NCBI RefSeq assembly: GCF_013346665.1
Contig: NZ_JABVBB010000021.1
Coordinates: 797,006 to 861,005 of the forward strand
Origin: Sulfitobacter maritimus
Lineage (GTDB): Bacteria; Pseudomonadota; Alphaproteobacteria; Rhodobacterales; Rhodobacteraceae
Direction of reading: 5' to 3'
Length of the DNA: 64,000 nucleotides
Shown: piece after piece, positions 35,605 through 45,008 of the stretch
Numbering within the stretch: the stretch's first letter is position 1
Layout of the letters: the number at the start of each line of letters is the position of its first letter
Translations under genes and position numbers: made by a program
The notes under the pieces: generated by a model
Databases searched by the model: none
Told to the model about the DNA's origin: nothing
Seen by the model: only the letters and a program-made list of their open reading frames with translations

Positions 35605-36812
35605 CCTTTGCCACCGATCACCTCGGCGGCGGCGGCAAGCGCGCCTGCGCCGTGGTCAATCTTCAGCGCAGTCATCGCCGCTTCAATCCCTCCCAACAGC
35701 CCCATGATCATATGGCCGTTGACATGACCCATATGGCCGATGCGAAAAAACCCATGCCACGCGGGATCGCCCTTTTCGGCCATACCGAGCCCGATACCAA
35801 GCGTAAGCCCAAGGTTGTCCTGAACCCAATTGCGCAGTTCAGTGGCTTGGGGCGCCTGCAACCGCAGGGCGGTGACCGCATGGCTGCGCAGGTCGCGCTC
35901 TTGCACGTTTAGCCGCAGACTGCCTTGCGCCTCCCACGCTTCGCTCGCGGCCCAGATCGCCCGCGCCAGCGTTGCATGGCGCTGCCAGACCTGATCAATC
36001 CCCTCCTCCTTGATCATGTCCAACGCAGCACGCAGCCCATAGAGGTGATGCGTCGGCGCTGTGCCACCATGTAGCTGGTAGAATTCTTCGGGATGCGCGC
36101 GCGGCGTCCAATCCCAATAGCGGCTCACCCGTGGGAGCCGCGCCCGCGCCGCCTCGGCTCGGTCGTTAAAATAGACAAAAGCCATGCCGGGCGGCACCAT
36201 AAGCCCCTTTTGCGCGGCGGTTACCATGACATCAACGCCCCATAGGTCCATCTCAAAGCGCTCACAGCCCAGAGAGGCGATGCAATCGACCATCAACAGC
36301 GCCGGATGATCGCAGGCATCCACGCAAGCACGCAGGGCGGCGATGTCATTGCGCACGGAGGTGGAAGTGTCCACCTGCACCGCCATGACCGCTTTGATCT
36401 TGTGGTCCGGGTCGGCCCGCAGACGGTCGTTGACCTGCTCAAGATCAATGGACGTTGCACGGCCAAAATCCATCACCTCTACCTCGGCCCCAAGCCCGGT
36501 GGCCATCTCCCCCCAGCCGATGCCGAACCGCCCGGTGGCGAGCACGAGCACCTGATCACCGGGGGCCAGAACGTTGCTCAACGCAGCCTCCCACGCGCCG
36601 TGACCGTTGCTGATGTACATCGCGACGTGATGTTTGGTGCGGGCGATATGCTTCAGATCAGCGATCAACCCCGGCATCATATCAACCAGCTCGCCCTCAT
36701 AGATATTGGGCGCCGGACGGTGCATCGCGCTTAGCACAGCTTCGGGGATGACAGAGGGGCCGGGGATCGCGAGATAGGAACGGCCTTGGGCCAATTTGTG
36801 GTGTGTGGTCAT
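35601..36812 (-). CDS. Class V aminotransferase (serine--glyoxylate / alanine--glyoxylate type)
   Basis: 403 residues from the ATG at 36812, the start giving the usual MTTHHKLAQGRSYLAIPGP N-terminus. The PLP lysine is in AAQKGLMVPPGMAF and the substrate-binding GTAPTHHLYGLR and final RIGHMGHVN are as in serine-glyoxylate aminotransferases. It transfers an amino group to glyoxylate, giving glycine, as in photorespiratory or serine-cycle-type metabolism. An aspartate--glyoxylate (BhcA) role is possible but its usual neighbours bhcBCD are absent here. Confidence 0.87.
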   Translation of the reverse strand: MTTHHKLAQGRSYLAIPGPSVIPEAVLSAMHRPAPNIYEGELVDMMPGLIADLKHIARTKHHVAMYISNGHGAWEAALSNVLAPGDQVLVLATGRFGIGWGEMATGLGAEVEVMDFGRATSIDLEQVNDRLRADPDHKIKAVMAVQVDTSTSVRNDIAALRACVDACDHPALLMVDCIASLGCERFEMDLWGVDVMVTAAQKGLMVPPGMAFVYFNDRAEAARARLPRVSRYWDWTPRAHPEEFYQLHGGTAPTHHLYGLRAALDMIKEEGIDQVWQRHATLARAIWAASEAWEAQGSLRLNVQERDLRSHAVTALRLQAPQATELRNWVQDNLGLTLGIGLGMAEKGDPAWHGFFRIGHMGHVNGHMIMGLLGGIEAAMTALKIDHGAGALAAAAEVIGGKG

Positions 36813-37041
36813 AGGATTAGAGGCCATTCGTTTATTGCGCGACCAGGCTGCGGTCGGCGTCACCTTACTGCGCGGGCTTTATGGGTCAATCCCCGCAGAA
36901 CGCTCCGCCAAGGGGCACAAAAGGGGAAGGGTAAGCGCCGTGGCACGCCTGCCGCGCGGCCAGCTTCGCCATGACAGTTGCTTGCCCTGCCCCCCGTGCT
37001 CCCCTACACCTTACCCGATTGCCCAAAAGGACCACGGCGGG

Positions 37042-38898
37042 ATGAATGATGAAAGCTACACCTCCGCGCAACTGATGCGCTGGCTCTGGCGGGACTATCT
37101 GAAAAAGCACACCGGCATCATGATCGTGGCGGTGTTTTTCATGATCGTCGAAGGCTCCACCCTGGGCGTGCTCGCCAAATTGATGGAGCCGATGTTTGAC
37201 CGGGTTTTTGTCGGCGGTGACCGGGGCGCTTTGGTCTGGGTCGGGCTGGTGCTGGTCGGTATCTTTGCACTGCGCGCTTTAGCGACAGTGGTGCAAAAGG
37301 TGCTGCTGACCCGTGTGGCACAGCGCACGGCAGCAGACCTGCGCATTGACCTGCTGGACCAGATGATGCGCCAAGACGGCGCCTTTCACCAAAGCCACCC
37401 GCCTGGCTTTCTGGTGCAACGGGTGCAATCGGATGTGAACGCGGTGAGCGACGTTTGGCGTGCAGTCATTACCGGCGCGGGGCGCGATCTGGTGGGGCTG
37501 GTGATCCTGATGGGCGTGGCCATTGCGATTGATCCCATCTGGGCGCTGCTGGCGATGATCGGCGTGCCGCTGATGATCCTGCCTGCGGCGATTGCGCAGC
37601 GCTTCGTCCGCGCCCGCTCGCGCGAGGCACGTGATCTGGGGGCCAGCCTGTCCACGCGGTTGGACGAAGTGTTTCATGGTATCGTGCAGATCAAACTCAA
37701 CGCGCTGGAAGCCTATCAGGCGCGGCAATACCGCGAATTGACCCGCACCTTCATCCGCACCGAAGTCCGCGCTGCCTTTGGCAACTCCGCGATCCCGGCA
37801 ATGATCGATATCATGTCGGGCATCGGCTTCATGGCGGTCATCGTCTATGGTGGGTCCGAAATCATCGCGGGGAACAAGACCATCGGTGAGTTCATGACCT
37901 TCTTCACCGCGCTTGGCTTTATGTTCTCGCCGCTGCGCCGATTGGGCGCGATCAGCGGCCTGTGGCAGATGGCTGCCGCAGCACTTGAGCGGATCAAGGA
38001 ACTGCTCGACGCGCCCTTGCGCTTGCGCAGCCCGGCCCAGCCTGTCCCTGCCCCCACCGGGCCACCTGACGTTGTGTTGAAAGATGTCTCTCTGTCCTAT
38101 GGCGGCACTAAGGTGCTGGATGCGCTGAACCTGACCGCCAAAGCGGGCGAGACCACTGCGCTGGTTGGTGCCTCGGGCGCCGGTAAATCAACGATTTTCA
38201 ACCTGCTCACCCGGTTGGTCGATCCGCAGTCCGGACAGGTGCAAATCGGTGGCACCGACACCAATGCCATGACGCTGAACGATCTGCGCGGCATGTTCTC
38301 GGTCGTCACGCAAGAAGCGCTGCTGTTTGACGAATCCCTGCGCGAGAACATTATCCTGGGCCGCACAGATGTCAGCGACGAAGACCTGCAACAGGTCTTG
38401 CAAGACGCGCATGTGGCCGATTTCCTGCCGCAGTTGGATAAAGGGCTCGACACCCGCGTTGGCCCCCGCGGCTCTGCCCTGTCGGGCGGTCAGCGGCAAC
38501 GCGTGGTCATAGCCCGCGCCCTGCTACGCGATACACCCATTCTGTTGCTGGACGAGGCAACGAGCGCGCTTGATGCTCAGTCCGAACAGGTCGTGCAGGA
38601 TGCGCTGGACCGTCTTGCCAAAGGGCGCACAACAATTGTCATTGCCCATCGGCTGTCGACCATTCGCAGCGCCGATAAGATTGTGGTGATGGACCGGGGT
38701 CAGGTGAAAGACGAAGGCACACACGACGAGTTAATGGCCCGCGGCGGCATCTATGCGGACCTCTACCGCTTGCAATTCCGCGATGGCAAAACAGTGACCG
38801 ACACTCGCGGTCTTGGCGCGGGCCGGGCAAAGGCGCGGCGCAAGGAAGCGCAACAGCCCAATTTGCTGCAACGGCTTGGCGCGGCACTGTTTGGCTAA
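37042..38898 (+). CDS. ABC transporter, fused permease and ATPase (MsbA/LmrA-like exporter)
   Basis: 618 residues from the ATG at 37042. Six membrane helices make up residues 1-310, then a nucleotide-binding domain: Walker A GASGAGKST (376-384), signature LSGGQ (480-484), Walker B ILLLDEATSALD. It is a type IV exporter half-transporter that would dimerise and pump a lipid, lipid-A precursor or drug. It ends four bases from the glycosyltransferase gene on the other strand. Start: earlier frame extends upstream without coding character. Confidence 0.92.
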   Translation: MNDESYTSAQLMRWLWRDYLKKHTGIMIVAVFFMIVEGSTLGVLAKLMEPMFDRVFVGGDRGALVWVGLVLVGIFALRALATVVQKVLLTRVAQRTAADLRIDLLDQMMRQDGAFHQSHPPGFLVQRVQSDVNAVSDVWRAVITGAGRDLVGLVILMGVAIAIDPIWALLAMIGVPLMILPAAIAQRFVRARSREARDLGASLSTRLDEVFHGIVQIKLNALEAYQARQYRELTRTFIRTEVRAAFGNSAIPAMIDIMSGIGFMAVIVYGGSEIIAGNKTIGEFMTFFTALGFMFSPLRRLGAISGLWQMAAAALERIKELLDAPLRLRSPAQPVPAPTGPPDVVLKDVSLSYGGTKVLDALNLTAKAGETTALVGASGAGKSTIFNLLTRLVDPQSGQVQIGGTDTNAMTLNDLRGMFSVVTQEALLFDESLRENIILGRTDVSDEDLQQVLQDAHVADFLPQLDKGLDTRVGPRGSALSGGQRQRVVIARALLRDTPILLLDEATSALDAQSEQVVQDALDRLAKGRTTIVIAHRLSTIRSADKIVVMDRGQVKDEGTHDELMARGGIYADLYRLQFRDGKTVTDTRGLGAGRAKARRKEAQQPNLLQRLGAALFG

Positions 38899-38901
38899 GG
38901 C

Positions 38902-39585
38902 TCAGGCTTTGCGGTAGGCTTCGGCCAGCTTGGCAGGCGGCACGCCCATCATGTAGCGGATCAAAGTCCAAAGGTTGCGCCCACCCCGGCGCAGCCAGCC
39001 TTGACGGCGGTATTTTTCAGCACTCGTTACGGCCACAGCCTGAAGCGCGCGCAACCGCCCACGCAGAGCACCGGCCAGCGCCACATCCTCCATCAGCGGC
39101 TGATCGGAATAGCCGCCAACCGCTTCATAAAGCGCACGCGACAGCAGCAGCCCCTGATCTCCATAGGGCAGCCCCATACGGCTGCGCAGGTTGGCCCAGC
39201 TTGCCACAACGCGTGCTGCCACACCGCCGTGGTCAAAGCGCAGGTGAAACCACCCCGCTGCCGCAGTGTGATGCGCCATATGGCTCTGCACCGCCGCCGC
39301 CCAACCGGGGGCCAGCACCGTATCCGCATGAAGAACCAACAGCCAGTCGCCCTGTGCCACCGCACAGCCCCGGCGCAACTGCCCACCGCGCGAAGGCGCC
39401 CCAATCACCACTTCGGCCCCCCAGCCTTCGGCCAATTGCCCGGTCCCGTCCTGTGACCCACCGTCGCTGATGATGACCTCGCGGATCAGATCGGCCTGCA
39501 CCCCCTCGACCAAAGCGCCAAGACAGGCGGGCAAGACTTTTGCCGCGTCAAGCGTGGGAATGACAACAGAGATCGGCGCGCGCAT
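38902..39585 (-). CDS. Glycosyltransferase family 2 protein (TIGR04283-like)
   Basis: 227 residues. GT-A fold with VVIPTLDAAKVLPACL near the start, ISDGGSQDGTG, and a DxD-type motif in LHADTVLAP; the GGYSDQPLMEDVALA stretch and length agree with the TIGR04283 group, some members of which sit in arsenosugar synthesis clusters. No arsM/arsS-type genes adjoin here, so the acceptor is unknown. Confidence 0.85.
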   Translation of the reverse strand: MRAPISVVIPTLDAAKVLPACLGALVEGVQADLIREVIISDGGSQDGTGQLAEGWGAEVVIGAPSRGGQLRRGCAVAQGDWLLVLHADTVLAPGWAAAVQSHMAHHTAAAGWFHLRFDHGGVAARVVASWANLRSRMGLPYGDQGLLLSRALYEAVGGYSDQPLMEDVALAGALRGRLRALQAVAVTSAEKYRRQGWLRRGGRNLWTLIRYMMGVPPAKLAEAYRKA

Positions 39586-39649
39586 GGTTGCCCCTTTTGG
39601 ATGGGTTTGACAGGCTATATGTCATGGCCAGCAATCAAAGGACACCCGC

Positions 39650-40396
39650 ATGACCAAGCGCCGCATTCTGCGCCTGACAGGCCCCGACACCCGCGACTTC
39701 CTGCAAGGGATCGTGACCAATGACGTGAGCAAACTGGACCAAGGTCCGGTCTATGCCGCCCTCCTGACCCCGCAGGGGAAATATATGGCGGATTTCTTTC
39801 TGATTACGGACGGTGACGCTGTGCTGCTGGACGTGGACGACAGCCTTGGCGACATGCTCGCGCAACGCCTGATGATGTACAAACTGCGGGCCAAGGTGAC
39901 GATCGAACCCACTGATCTGCACCTGCACCGAGGCACCGGCCCCGCGCCAGACGATGCCGTGATCGACCCGCGTCACCCCGAAATGGGCTGGCGGGCCTAC
40001 CGCGACACGCCGCAGAGCGAGGACCCGACCGATTGGGTCGCGCTGCGCGTGGCGCATTTGATCCCTGAGACTGGCATTGAATTGACACCGGATACTTTCA
40101 TCCTAGAAGCCGGGTTTGACCGGATCAACGGGCTGGATTTTCGCAAAGGGTGCTATGTCGGCCAAGAGGTCACCGCGCGGATGAAACACAAGACCGAGTT
40201 GCGCAAAGGGCTCACGCGGGTTGATATCACCGGTGAAGCGCCCGCCGGCACTCCGATCACCGCTGAGGGCAAACCGGCAGGCACGCTCTTCACCCAATCG
40301 GGTGGCCAAGCGCTGGCGCATTTACGTTTTGACCGCGCGAAAGGGCCGATGCAGGCCGATGAGGCGCAGATCACATGGCCCGGCCCCGCGGTCTGA
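39650..40396 (+). CDS. ygfZ: YgfZ/GcvT-like folate-binding protein
   Basis: 248 residues. The family signature KGCYVGQEVTAR is present (about residues 164-175) after an N-terminal GcvT-like domain (LTGPDTRDFLQGIVTNDV). YgfZ binds tetrahydrofolate and helps assemble or maintain certain Fe-S clusters. A hairpin terminator (40411-40435) separates it from the convergent efp gene. Confidence 0.95.
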   Translation: MTKRRILRLTGPDTRDFLQGIVTNDVSKLDQGPVYAALLTPQGKYMADFFLITDGDAVLLDVDDSLGDMLAQRLMMYKLRAKVTIEPTDLHLHRGTGPAPDDAVIDPRHPEMGWRAYRDTPQSEDPTDWVALRVAHLIPETGIELTPDTFILEAGFDRINGLDFRKGCYVGQEVTARMKHKTELRKGLTRVDITGEAPAGTPITAEGKPAGTLFTQSGGQALAHLRFDRAKGPMQADEAQITWPGPAV

Positions 40397-40410
40397 GGCA
40401 ACCAGAAACG

Positions 40411-40435
40411 AAAAAGCCCCGGCAAAACCGGGGCT
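40411..40435 (-). terminator. Terminator between ygfZ and efp
   Basis: An 8-bp GC stem (AGCCCCGG / CCGGGGCT) around a CAAAA loop, with a run of five As before it on the plus strand. On the minus strand this becomes a stem followed by a U-tract, a good intrinsic terminator for efp; it may also slow ygfZ transcription. Confidence 0.9.
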
Positions 40436-40463
40436 CATCAATCTTACGCAGCATGACGTCGCG

Positions 40464-41027
40464 TCAAGCGCGTTCGACATATTCCATGGTTTCGGTGTTC
40501 ACGACAATGGCTTCATCCGGCCCGACGAAGGGGGGCACGGAGATCTTTACACCGTTTTCCAAGATGGCAGGTTTGAAAGAATTTGCCGCTGTCTGACCTT
40601 TTACAACCGGCTCAGTCTCGGCAATATTGCAGACGACTTTCTGCGGCAGACGGGCGTTCAACGCCTCGGCCTCGTGGTACTCCACCACGATCATCATACC
40701 GTCCTGCAGGAAGGGGCGCGTGTCGCCTAAAAGCTCGGCGTTAAGCTGCACCTGCTCATAGGTCTCGGTATCCATCACAACCAGCATACCATCGTCTTCA
40801 TACAGAAATTGCTGGTCTTTTTGCTCCAACCGCACACGCTCGACCTTATCGGCAGAGCGGAAACGTTCGTTCAATTTGGAGCCGTTGCGCAGGTTGCGCA
40901 GCTCGACCTGAGCAAAAGCGCCGCCCTTGCCGGGCTTGACGTGATCGACCTTCACCGCCGCCCAGAGGCCACCGTTGTGTTCAAGGACGTTTCCGGGGCG
41001 GATCTCGTTTCCGTTAATCTTGGGCAT
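40464..41027 (-). CDS. efp: Elongation factor P
   Basis: 187 residues from the ATG at 41027 (the family start [14 protein letters not shown]). EF-P rescues ribosomes stalled at polyproline stretches. The tip loop reads KPGKGGAF, placing the modifiable Lys at residue 34. No epmA/epmB genes are close, so how this Lys is modified, if at all, is open. The three beta-barrel domains have the usual length. Confidence 0.98.
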   Translation of the reverse strand: MPKINGNEIRPGNVLEHNGGLWAAVKVDHVKPGKGGAFAQVELRNLRNGSKLNERFRSADKVERVRLEQKDQQFLYEDDGMLVVMDTETYEQVQLNAELLGDTRPFLQDGMMIVVEYHEAEALNARLPQKVVCNIAETEPVVKGQTAANSFKPAILENGVKISVPPFVGPDEAIVVNTETMEYVERA

Positions 41028-41249
41028 GTGACAAAACCACGACATAAGGTTGATGATAAGATGTCCGGTTCTATATCGGGAGGGATGGTTCCCTGCAAGC
41101 AGGCGATATCCGGACGTCGCTGCGACAACTAGATATGCGCATGTTGCATGGGTGGTATGCTAAATAGTGGTATCCGAATCACGAGATATCCGTCATAAGG
41201 AGCGCCAAGCCCGAATGACAAGAGCAAGAATAATCGAAAGGACGACGAG

Positions 41250-41570
41250 ATGAAAGATTTCGTTGATGGCACCGCTTTCAACAACGAGCAAGGCAACCGC
41301 GCACGTAAGCTCTTTGCTGCTGTGGTTCTCGCTGCTTTGGATGACGCTATTGCCGACGACAAGAAATATGGCAACGGCCCAGAACAGATCGCCCGCTGGG
41401 CCCGTTCGCGCGATGGCCGCGAAGTGCTGAGCTGTGCCGGGATCGACCCCAACGAGCGGGTCGTCGAAGGTCTGATGGAATTTGTTGGCAAAGGCGTGCG
41501 GACCTCCGTCGCCCTGTCGCGTGAAGAATCCGAGCGCCGCAATGCCGCGCTTCAGGCTGAAGCCGCCTAA
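41250..41570 (+). CDS. DUF6280 family protein
   Basis: 106 residues with an AAAGGA site before the ATG. It is soluble, mostly helical, and has a conserved look: KDFVDGTAFNNEQGNRARKLFAAVV and DDKKYGNGPEQIARWAR. I recognise it as a small protein of DUF6280 type, restricted to Rhodobacterales and of unknown function. It is monocistronic, with a good terminator at 41596-41621. Confidence 0.85.
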   Translation: MKDFVDGTAFNNEQGNRARKLFAAVVLAALDDAIADDKKYGNGPEQIARWARSRDGREVLSCAGIDPNERVVEGLMEFVGKGVRTSVALSREESERRNAALQAEAA

Positions 41571-41595
41571 ACCTATCCGCCAAACGGCGCAATTG

Positions 41596-41621
41596 ACGCA
41601 GCCTTCGGGCTGCGTTTTTTT
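41596..41621 (+). terminator. Terminator after the DUF6280 gene
   Basis: A 7-bp stem CGCAGCC / GGCTGCG with a TTCG tetraloop is followed by seven Ts, a textbook rho-independent terminator on the plus strand. Confidence 0.95.
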
Positions 41622-41714
41622 GTGTCTCATGCTTGGCCACAAAGGGCGGTGTTGCCCTTCCCCCTCGCGGTGATTTGCGCCAGTTTGCGCCAAACCATGC
41701 AAGGGCCGCCGCAG

Positions 41715-43208
41715 ATGACCAAAGCCATTATGATCCAAGGCACCGGCAGCAATGTCGGCAAATCCATGATCGTGGCCGGTCTGCTGCGGGCCGCGGCCCG
41801 GCGCGGCCTGCGGGTGCGCCCATTTAAACCGCAGAACATGTCCAACAACGCCGCCGTGACCGAAGACGGGGGTGAGATTGGCCGTGCGCAGGCGCTCCAA
41901 GCCCGTGCCGCAGGGGTGGCCCCTCATACCGACATGAACCCCGTGCTGCTAAAGCCACAGAGCAGCACCGGCGCGCAGGTTGTCGTGCATGGCCAAGTGA
42001 TCGGCCAGCAGGAAGCACATGAGTTTGGCCGCAGCAAAGCCAGCCTGATGCCCACCGTGCTGCACGCTTTTCACCGTTTGGCCGAAGACTGCGACCTCAT
42101 CGTAGTCGAAGGCGCAGGCTCACCCGCAGAAACCAACCTGCGCGCGGGCGATATCGCCAATATGGGCTTCGCCCGCGCCGCTGGCGTTCCGGTCATTCTG
42201 ATGGGCGACATCGACCGCGGCGGCGTGATCGCCCAAATCGTCGGCACCCGAGCGGTGCTGGAACCTGCCGACAACGCCCTGATCCGCGGCTTTGCGGTGA
42301 ACAAATTTCGCGGCGACCGCAGCCTTTTCGACGCAGGCCGCGACGATATCGCCCAGCGCACCGGCTGGCCCTGCCTTGGCGTGGTGCCGTGGTTTGACGC
42401 CGCCCACCGTCTGCCCGCCGAAGACGTGATGGACCTGCCCGCCCGCGCCCGCTCAGGCGGGCAAGGCTGCGTCATCGCGGTGCCGCAGTTGCCCCGCATT
42501 GCCAATTTCGACGATCTTGATCCGCTATCTGCCGAACCGGGCGTCGACCTGCGCATGATCTCCCCCGGCACGCCTCTGCCAGCAGAGGCTGATCTTGTGC
42601 TGCTCGTTGGCTCAAAATCTACCATTGCCGACCTCGACGCCTTCCGCGCAGAAGGCTGGGACATTGATCTTGCCGCACATATTCGTCGCGGGGGCCATGT
42701 GTTGGGACTATGCGGCGGCTATCAGATGCTCGGCCAGACCATTACCGACCCCATGGGTATCGAAGGGCCAGCCGGTAAGGTTGCCGGTCTTGGACATCTG
42801 AACGTAGAGACCACGATGGCCCCGCAAAAACACCTATCGCAGAAAACTGGCGTGCATCTCGCCAGTGGCACTGCTCTGACGGGCTATGAAATTCACATCG
42901 GCGAAACCACCGGCCCGGACTGCGCCCGCGCATGGCTTACCTTCGATGACCTGCCCGAAGGTGCCACTTCAGCGTCAGGCGGGGTGCAGGGCTGTTATAT
43001 GCATGGGATTTTTAGCTCTGACGCCTTTCGCCGCGCCTATCTCAGCACTCTTGGCGTGACCTCATCGCTGGACTTTGAAAGCGGTGTGGAAGAGACCCTG
43101 GACGCGCTGGCCGATCATGTCGAAGCCTATATGGATGTCGACCTGTTCCTCTCCCTTGCGGCAGAGGTCGAGGCTGGAGAGCGGAGGGCCCTCCAGCCCA
43201 ATGTTTAA
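41715..43208 (+). CDS. cobQ: Cobyric acid synthase
   Basis: 497 residues from the ATG at 41715; an in-frame ATG at 41697 would add six residues. It amidates adenosyl-cobyrinate a,c-diamide to cobyric acid in cobalamin synthesis. The N-terminal dethiobiotin-synthetase-like NTP-binding loop is GTGSNVGKS (9-17) and the C-terminal class I glutaminase has its nucleophile Cys333 in GLCGGYQ. No other cob genes and no obvious cobalamin riboswitch are next to it. Its stop codon forms a TTAA shared with the convergent dehydrogenase gene. Confidence 0.96.
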   Translation: MTKAIMIQGTGSNVGKSMIVAGLLRAAARRGLRVRPFKPQNMSNNAAVTEDGGEIGRAQALQARAAGVAPHTDMNPVLLKPQSSTGAQVVVHGQVIGQQEAHEFGRSKASLMPTVLHAFHRLAEDCDLIVVEGAGSPAETNLRAGDIANMGFARAAGVPVILMGDIDRGGVIAQIVGTRAVLEPADNALIRGFAVNKFRGDRSLFDAGRDDIAQRTGWPCLGVVPWFDAAHRLPAEDVMDLPARARSGGQGCVIAVPQLPRIANFDDLDPLSAEPGVDLRMISPGTPLPAEADLVLLVGSKSTIADLDAFRAEGWDIDLAAHIRRGGHVLGLCGGYQMLGQTITDPMGIEGPAGKVAGLGHLNVETTMAPQKHLSQKTGVHLASGTALTGYEIHIGETTGPDCARAWLTFDDLPEGATSASGGVQGCYMHGIFSSDAFRRAYLSTLGVTSSLDFESGVEETLDALADHVEAYMDVDLFLSLAAEVEAGERRALQPNV

Positions 43209-44320
43209 AATTCGACGACCGCGCGGATCGATTCACCTTTGTGCATCAGTTCGAACCCTTCGTTGATCTGATCCAGCGTCAGTTTATGGGTGATCATCGG
43301 GTCAATCTCGATTTTGCCGTTCATGTACCAATCGACGATCTTAGGCACATCCGTCCGCCCCTTGGCCCCGCCAAAGGCGGTCCCACGCCAAACGCGCCCG
43401 GTGACGAGTTGGAAGGGCCGCGTTGAAATCTCCGCCCCCGCTGGTGCGACACCAATGATGATGCTCTCACCCCAGCCTTTATGCGCACATTCCAGCGCGT
43501 CGCGCATGACCTTGGTGTTGCCTGTCGCGTCAAAGGAGTAATCCGCGCCGCCCTTGGTCAGTTCAACCAAATGCGCCACCAAATCGCCCTCGACCTTCGA
43601 TGGGTTCACGAAATCAGTCATGCCGAAATACTTGCCCGCTTCGGCCTTGTCGTCATTAAGGTCAACACCAACGATCTGATCCGCCCCGGCCAGCCGCAGC
43701 CCTTGGATGACGTTCAGCCCGATGCCGCCCAAGCCAAAGACCACACAGCGTGCGCCGAGCTCGACCTTGGCCGTGTTGATCACCGCGCCGATGCCTGTGG
43801 TGACACCGCAACCGATATAGCAAATCTTATCAAAAGGCGCATCCTTGCGGACTTTGGCCAAAGCAATCTCTGGCACCACGGTGTGGTTGGCAAAGGTCGA
43901 GCAGCCCATATAGTGGTGGATCGGCGTGCCATCGAGCATCGAAAACCGTGTCGTGCCATCGGGCAGCAGACCTTGGCCTTGGGTTACGCGGATTTTTTGG
44001 CAGAGGTTGGTCTTGCCACTCAGACAATATTCACACTCCCGACATTCCGGCGTGTAAAGCGGGATCACATGATCGCCCGGCTCCAGCGTCGTCACCCCCT
44101 CGCCCACTTCCAGCACGACGCCCGCGCCTTCGTGGCCGAGGATCGCGGGGAAGATGCCTTCGGGATCATCACCAGAACGGGTGAACTCATCGGTGTGGCA
44201 CAGGCCGGTGGCTTTGATCTCGACCAAGACCTCGCCCCGTTTCGGCCCTTCGAGGTTCACCTCCATGATTTCAAGCGGTTTACCGGCTTCAACGGCGACG
44301 GCGGCACGGGTTTTCATCAT
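43205..44320 (-). CDS. S-(hydroxymethyl)glutathione dehydrogenase / class III alcohol dehydrogenase
   Basis: 371 residues with an AGGAGA site before the first of two adjacent ATGs. It oxidises the glutathione adduct of formaldehyde to S-formylglutathione with NAD. Catalytic zinc ligands are Cys41 (CHTDE) and the His/Glu of GHEGAG (63-64); the four structural-zinc cysteines are in [15 protein letters not shown] (around 93-107), and the Rossmann motif is GLGGIG. An S-formylglutathione hydrolase gene is not adjacent. It shares a TTAA stop overlap with cobQ. Confidence 0.95.
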   Translation of the reverse strand: MMKTRAAVAVEAGKPLEIMEVNLEGPKRGEVLVEIKATGLCHTDEFTRSGDDPEGIFPAILGHEGAGVVLEVGEGVTTLEPGDHVIPLYTPECRECEYCLSGKTNLCQKIRVTQGQGLLPDGTTRFSMLDGTPIHHYMGCSTFANHTVVPEIALAKVRKDAPFDKICYIGCGVTTGIGAVINTAKVELGARCVVFGLGGIGLNVIQGLRLAGADQIVGVDLNDDKAEAGKYFGMTDFVNPSKVEGDLVAHLVELTKGGADYSFDATGNTKVMRDALECAHKGWGESIIIGVAPAGAEISTRPFQLVTGRVWRGTAFGGAKGRTDVPKIVDWYMNGKIEIDPMITHKLTLDQINEGFELMHKGESIRAVVEF

Positions 44321-44420
44321 GGGGAATCTCCTATTAGACGTTTGTCACGTCCCTATATGCGCCCCCATCCGCGCAAATGTCCAATTCCGACCAAGGCTGA
44401 GCAAAAGACGGCCCCAGCGT

Positions 44421-44882
44421 TCATCCAGCAATTGGCGCATCGGATTTTATCTGCCGCAGGATCACATTGGTCGTGGCAGAATTCACCGCCGGGTGCAGGA
44501 AGAGAAAGCTTTCAAGAAAAGCGTTATAGGCTTCGATATCGCGGCACAGGATGCGCAGGTGATAGTCGGCCTGCCCGGTGGTGGCAAAACATTCCGTCAC
44601 CTCCTTGCGGGTCTGGATCGCGCTGATGAAACTCGCCAAAGCTGCCGCATCATGGCGGGTAAGATGGACATGAACCATCGCTTCAAACCTCAGCCCCATC
44701 GCTTTGGGATCGACAATCGCCGCATAGCGTTTGATCACCCCCGCCTGCTCCAGCGCTTTCACCCGCCGCCAGCAGGCGGAGGCTGAAATGTTCAGCTTTT
44801 CGGCCAGTTGCGCGTTGGGCAGGCGGGAATCCTGTTGAAGCAAGGTGACAAGCTGACGGTCTGTCGCGTCTAAGGTTGTCAT
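44421..44882 (-). CDS. Lrp/AsnC-family transcriptional regulator
   Basis: 153 residues. Helix-turn-helix (DRQLVTLLQQDSRL, LAEKLNISASACWRRVKAL) plus RAM domain (MVHVHLTR, QADYHLRILC). Transcribed divergently from the indolepyruvate oxidoreductase gene with 126 bases between starts, so it most likely controls that gene in response to an aromatic amino acid or its keto acid; that is inference from position. Confidence 0.92.
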   Translation of the reverse strand: MTTLDATDRQLVTLLQQDSRLPNAQLAEKLNISASACWRRVKALEQAGVIKRYAAIVDPKAMGLRFEAMVHVHLTRHDAAALASFISAIQTRKEVTECFATTGQADYHLRILCRDIEAYNAFLESFLFLHPAVNSATTNVILRQIKSDAPIAG

Positions 44883-45008
44883 AGAAATATTCTTTCACAT
44901 TTTTCGTACTGAGCGGAAAACCTATTCAAAATATCGCCCATCCGCCAGACAGAAAGGAGCGAAAAACCACGGCTTTTGCTCTATACTTCCATACGGAGGA
45001 GTCCCCAA

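Noticed and set aside
35601..36812. BhcA of the beta-hydroxyaspartate cycle
   Set aside because: The class V aminotransferase is alone; bhcB, bhcC and bhcD are not in the window. Serine--glyoxylate type is the safer call.
38902..39585. Arsenosugar biosynthesis cluster
   Set aside because: Only the TIGR04283-like glycosyltransferase is present; no ArsM, ArsS or arsenic resistance genes adjoin.
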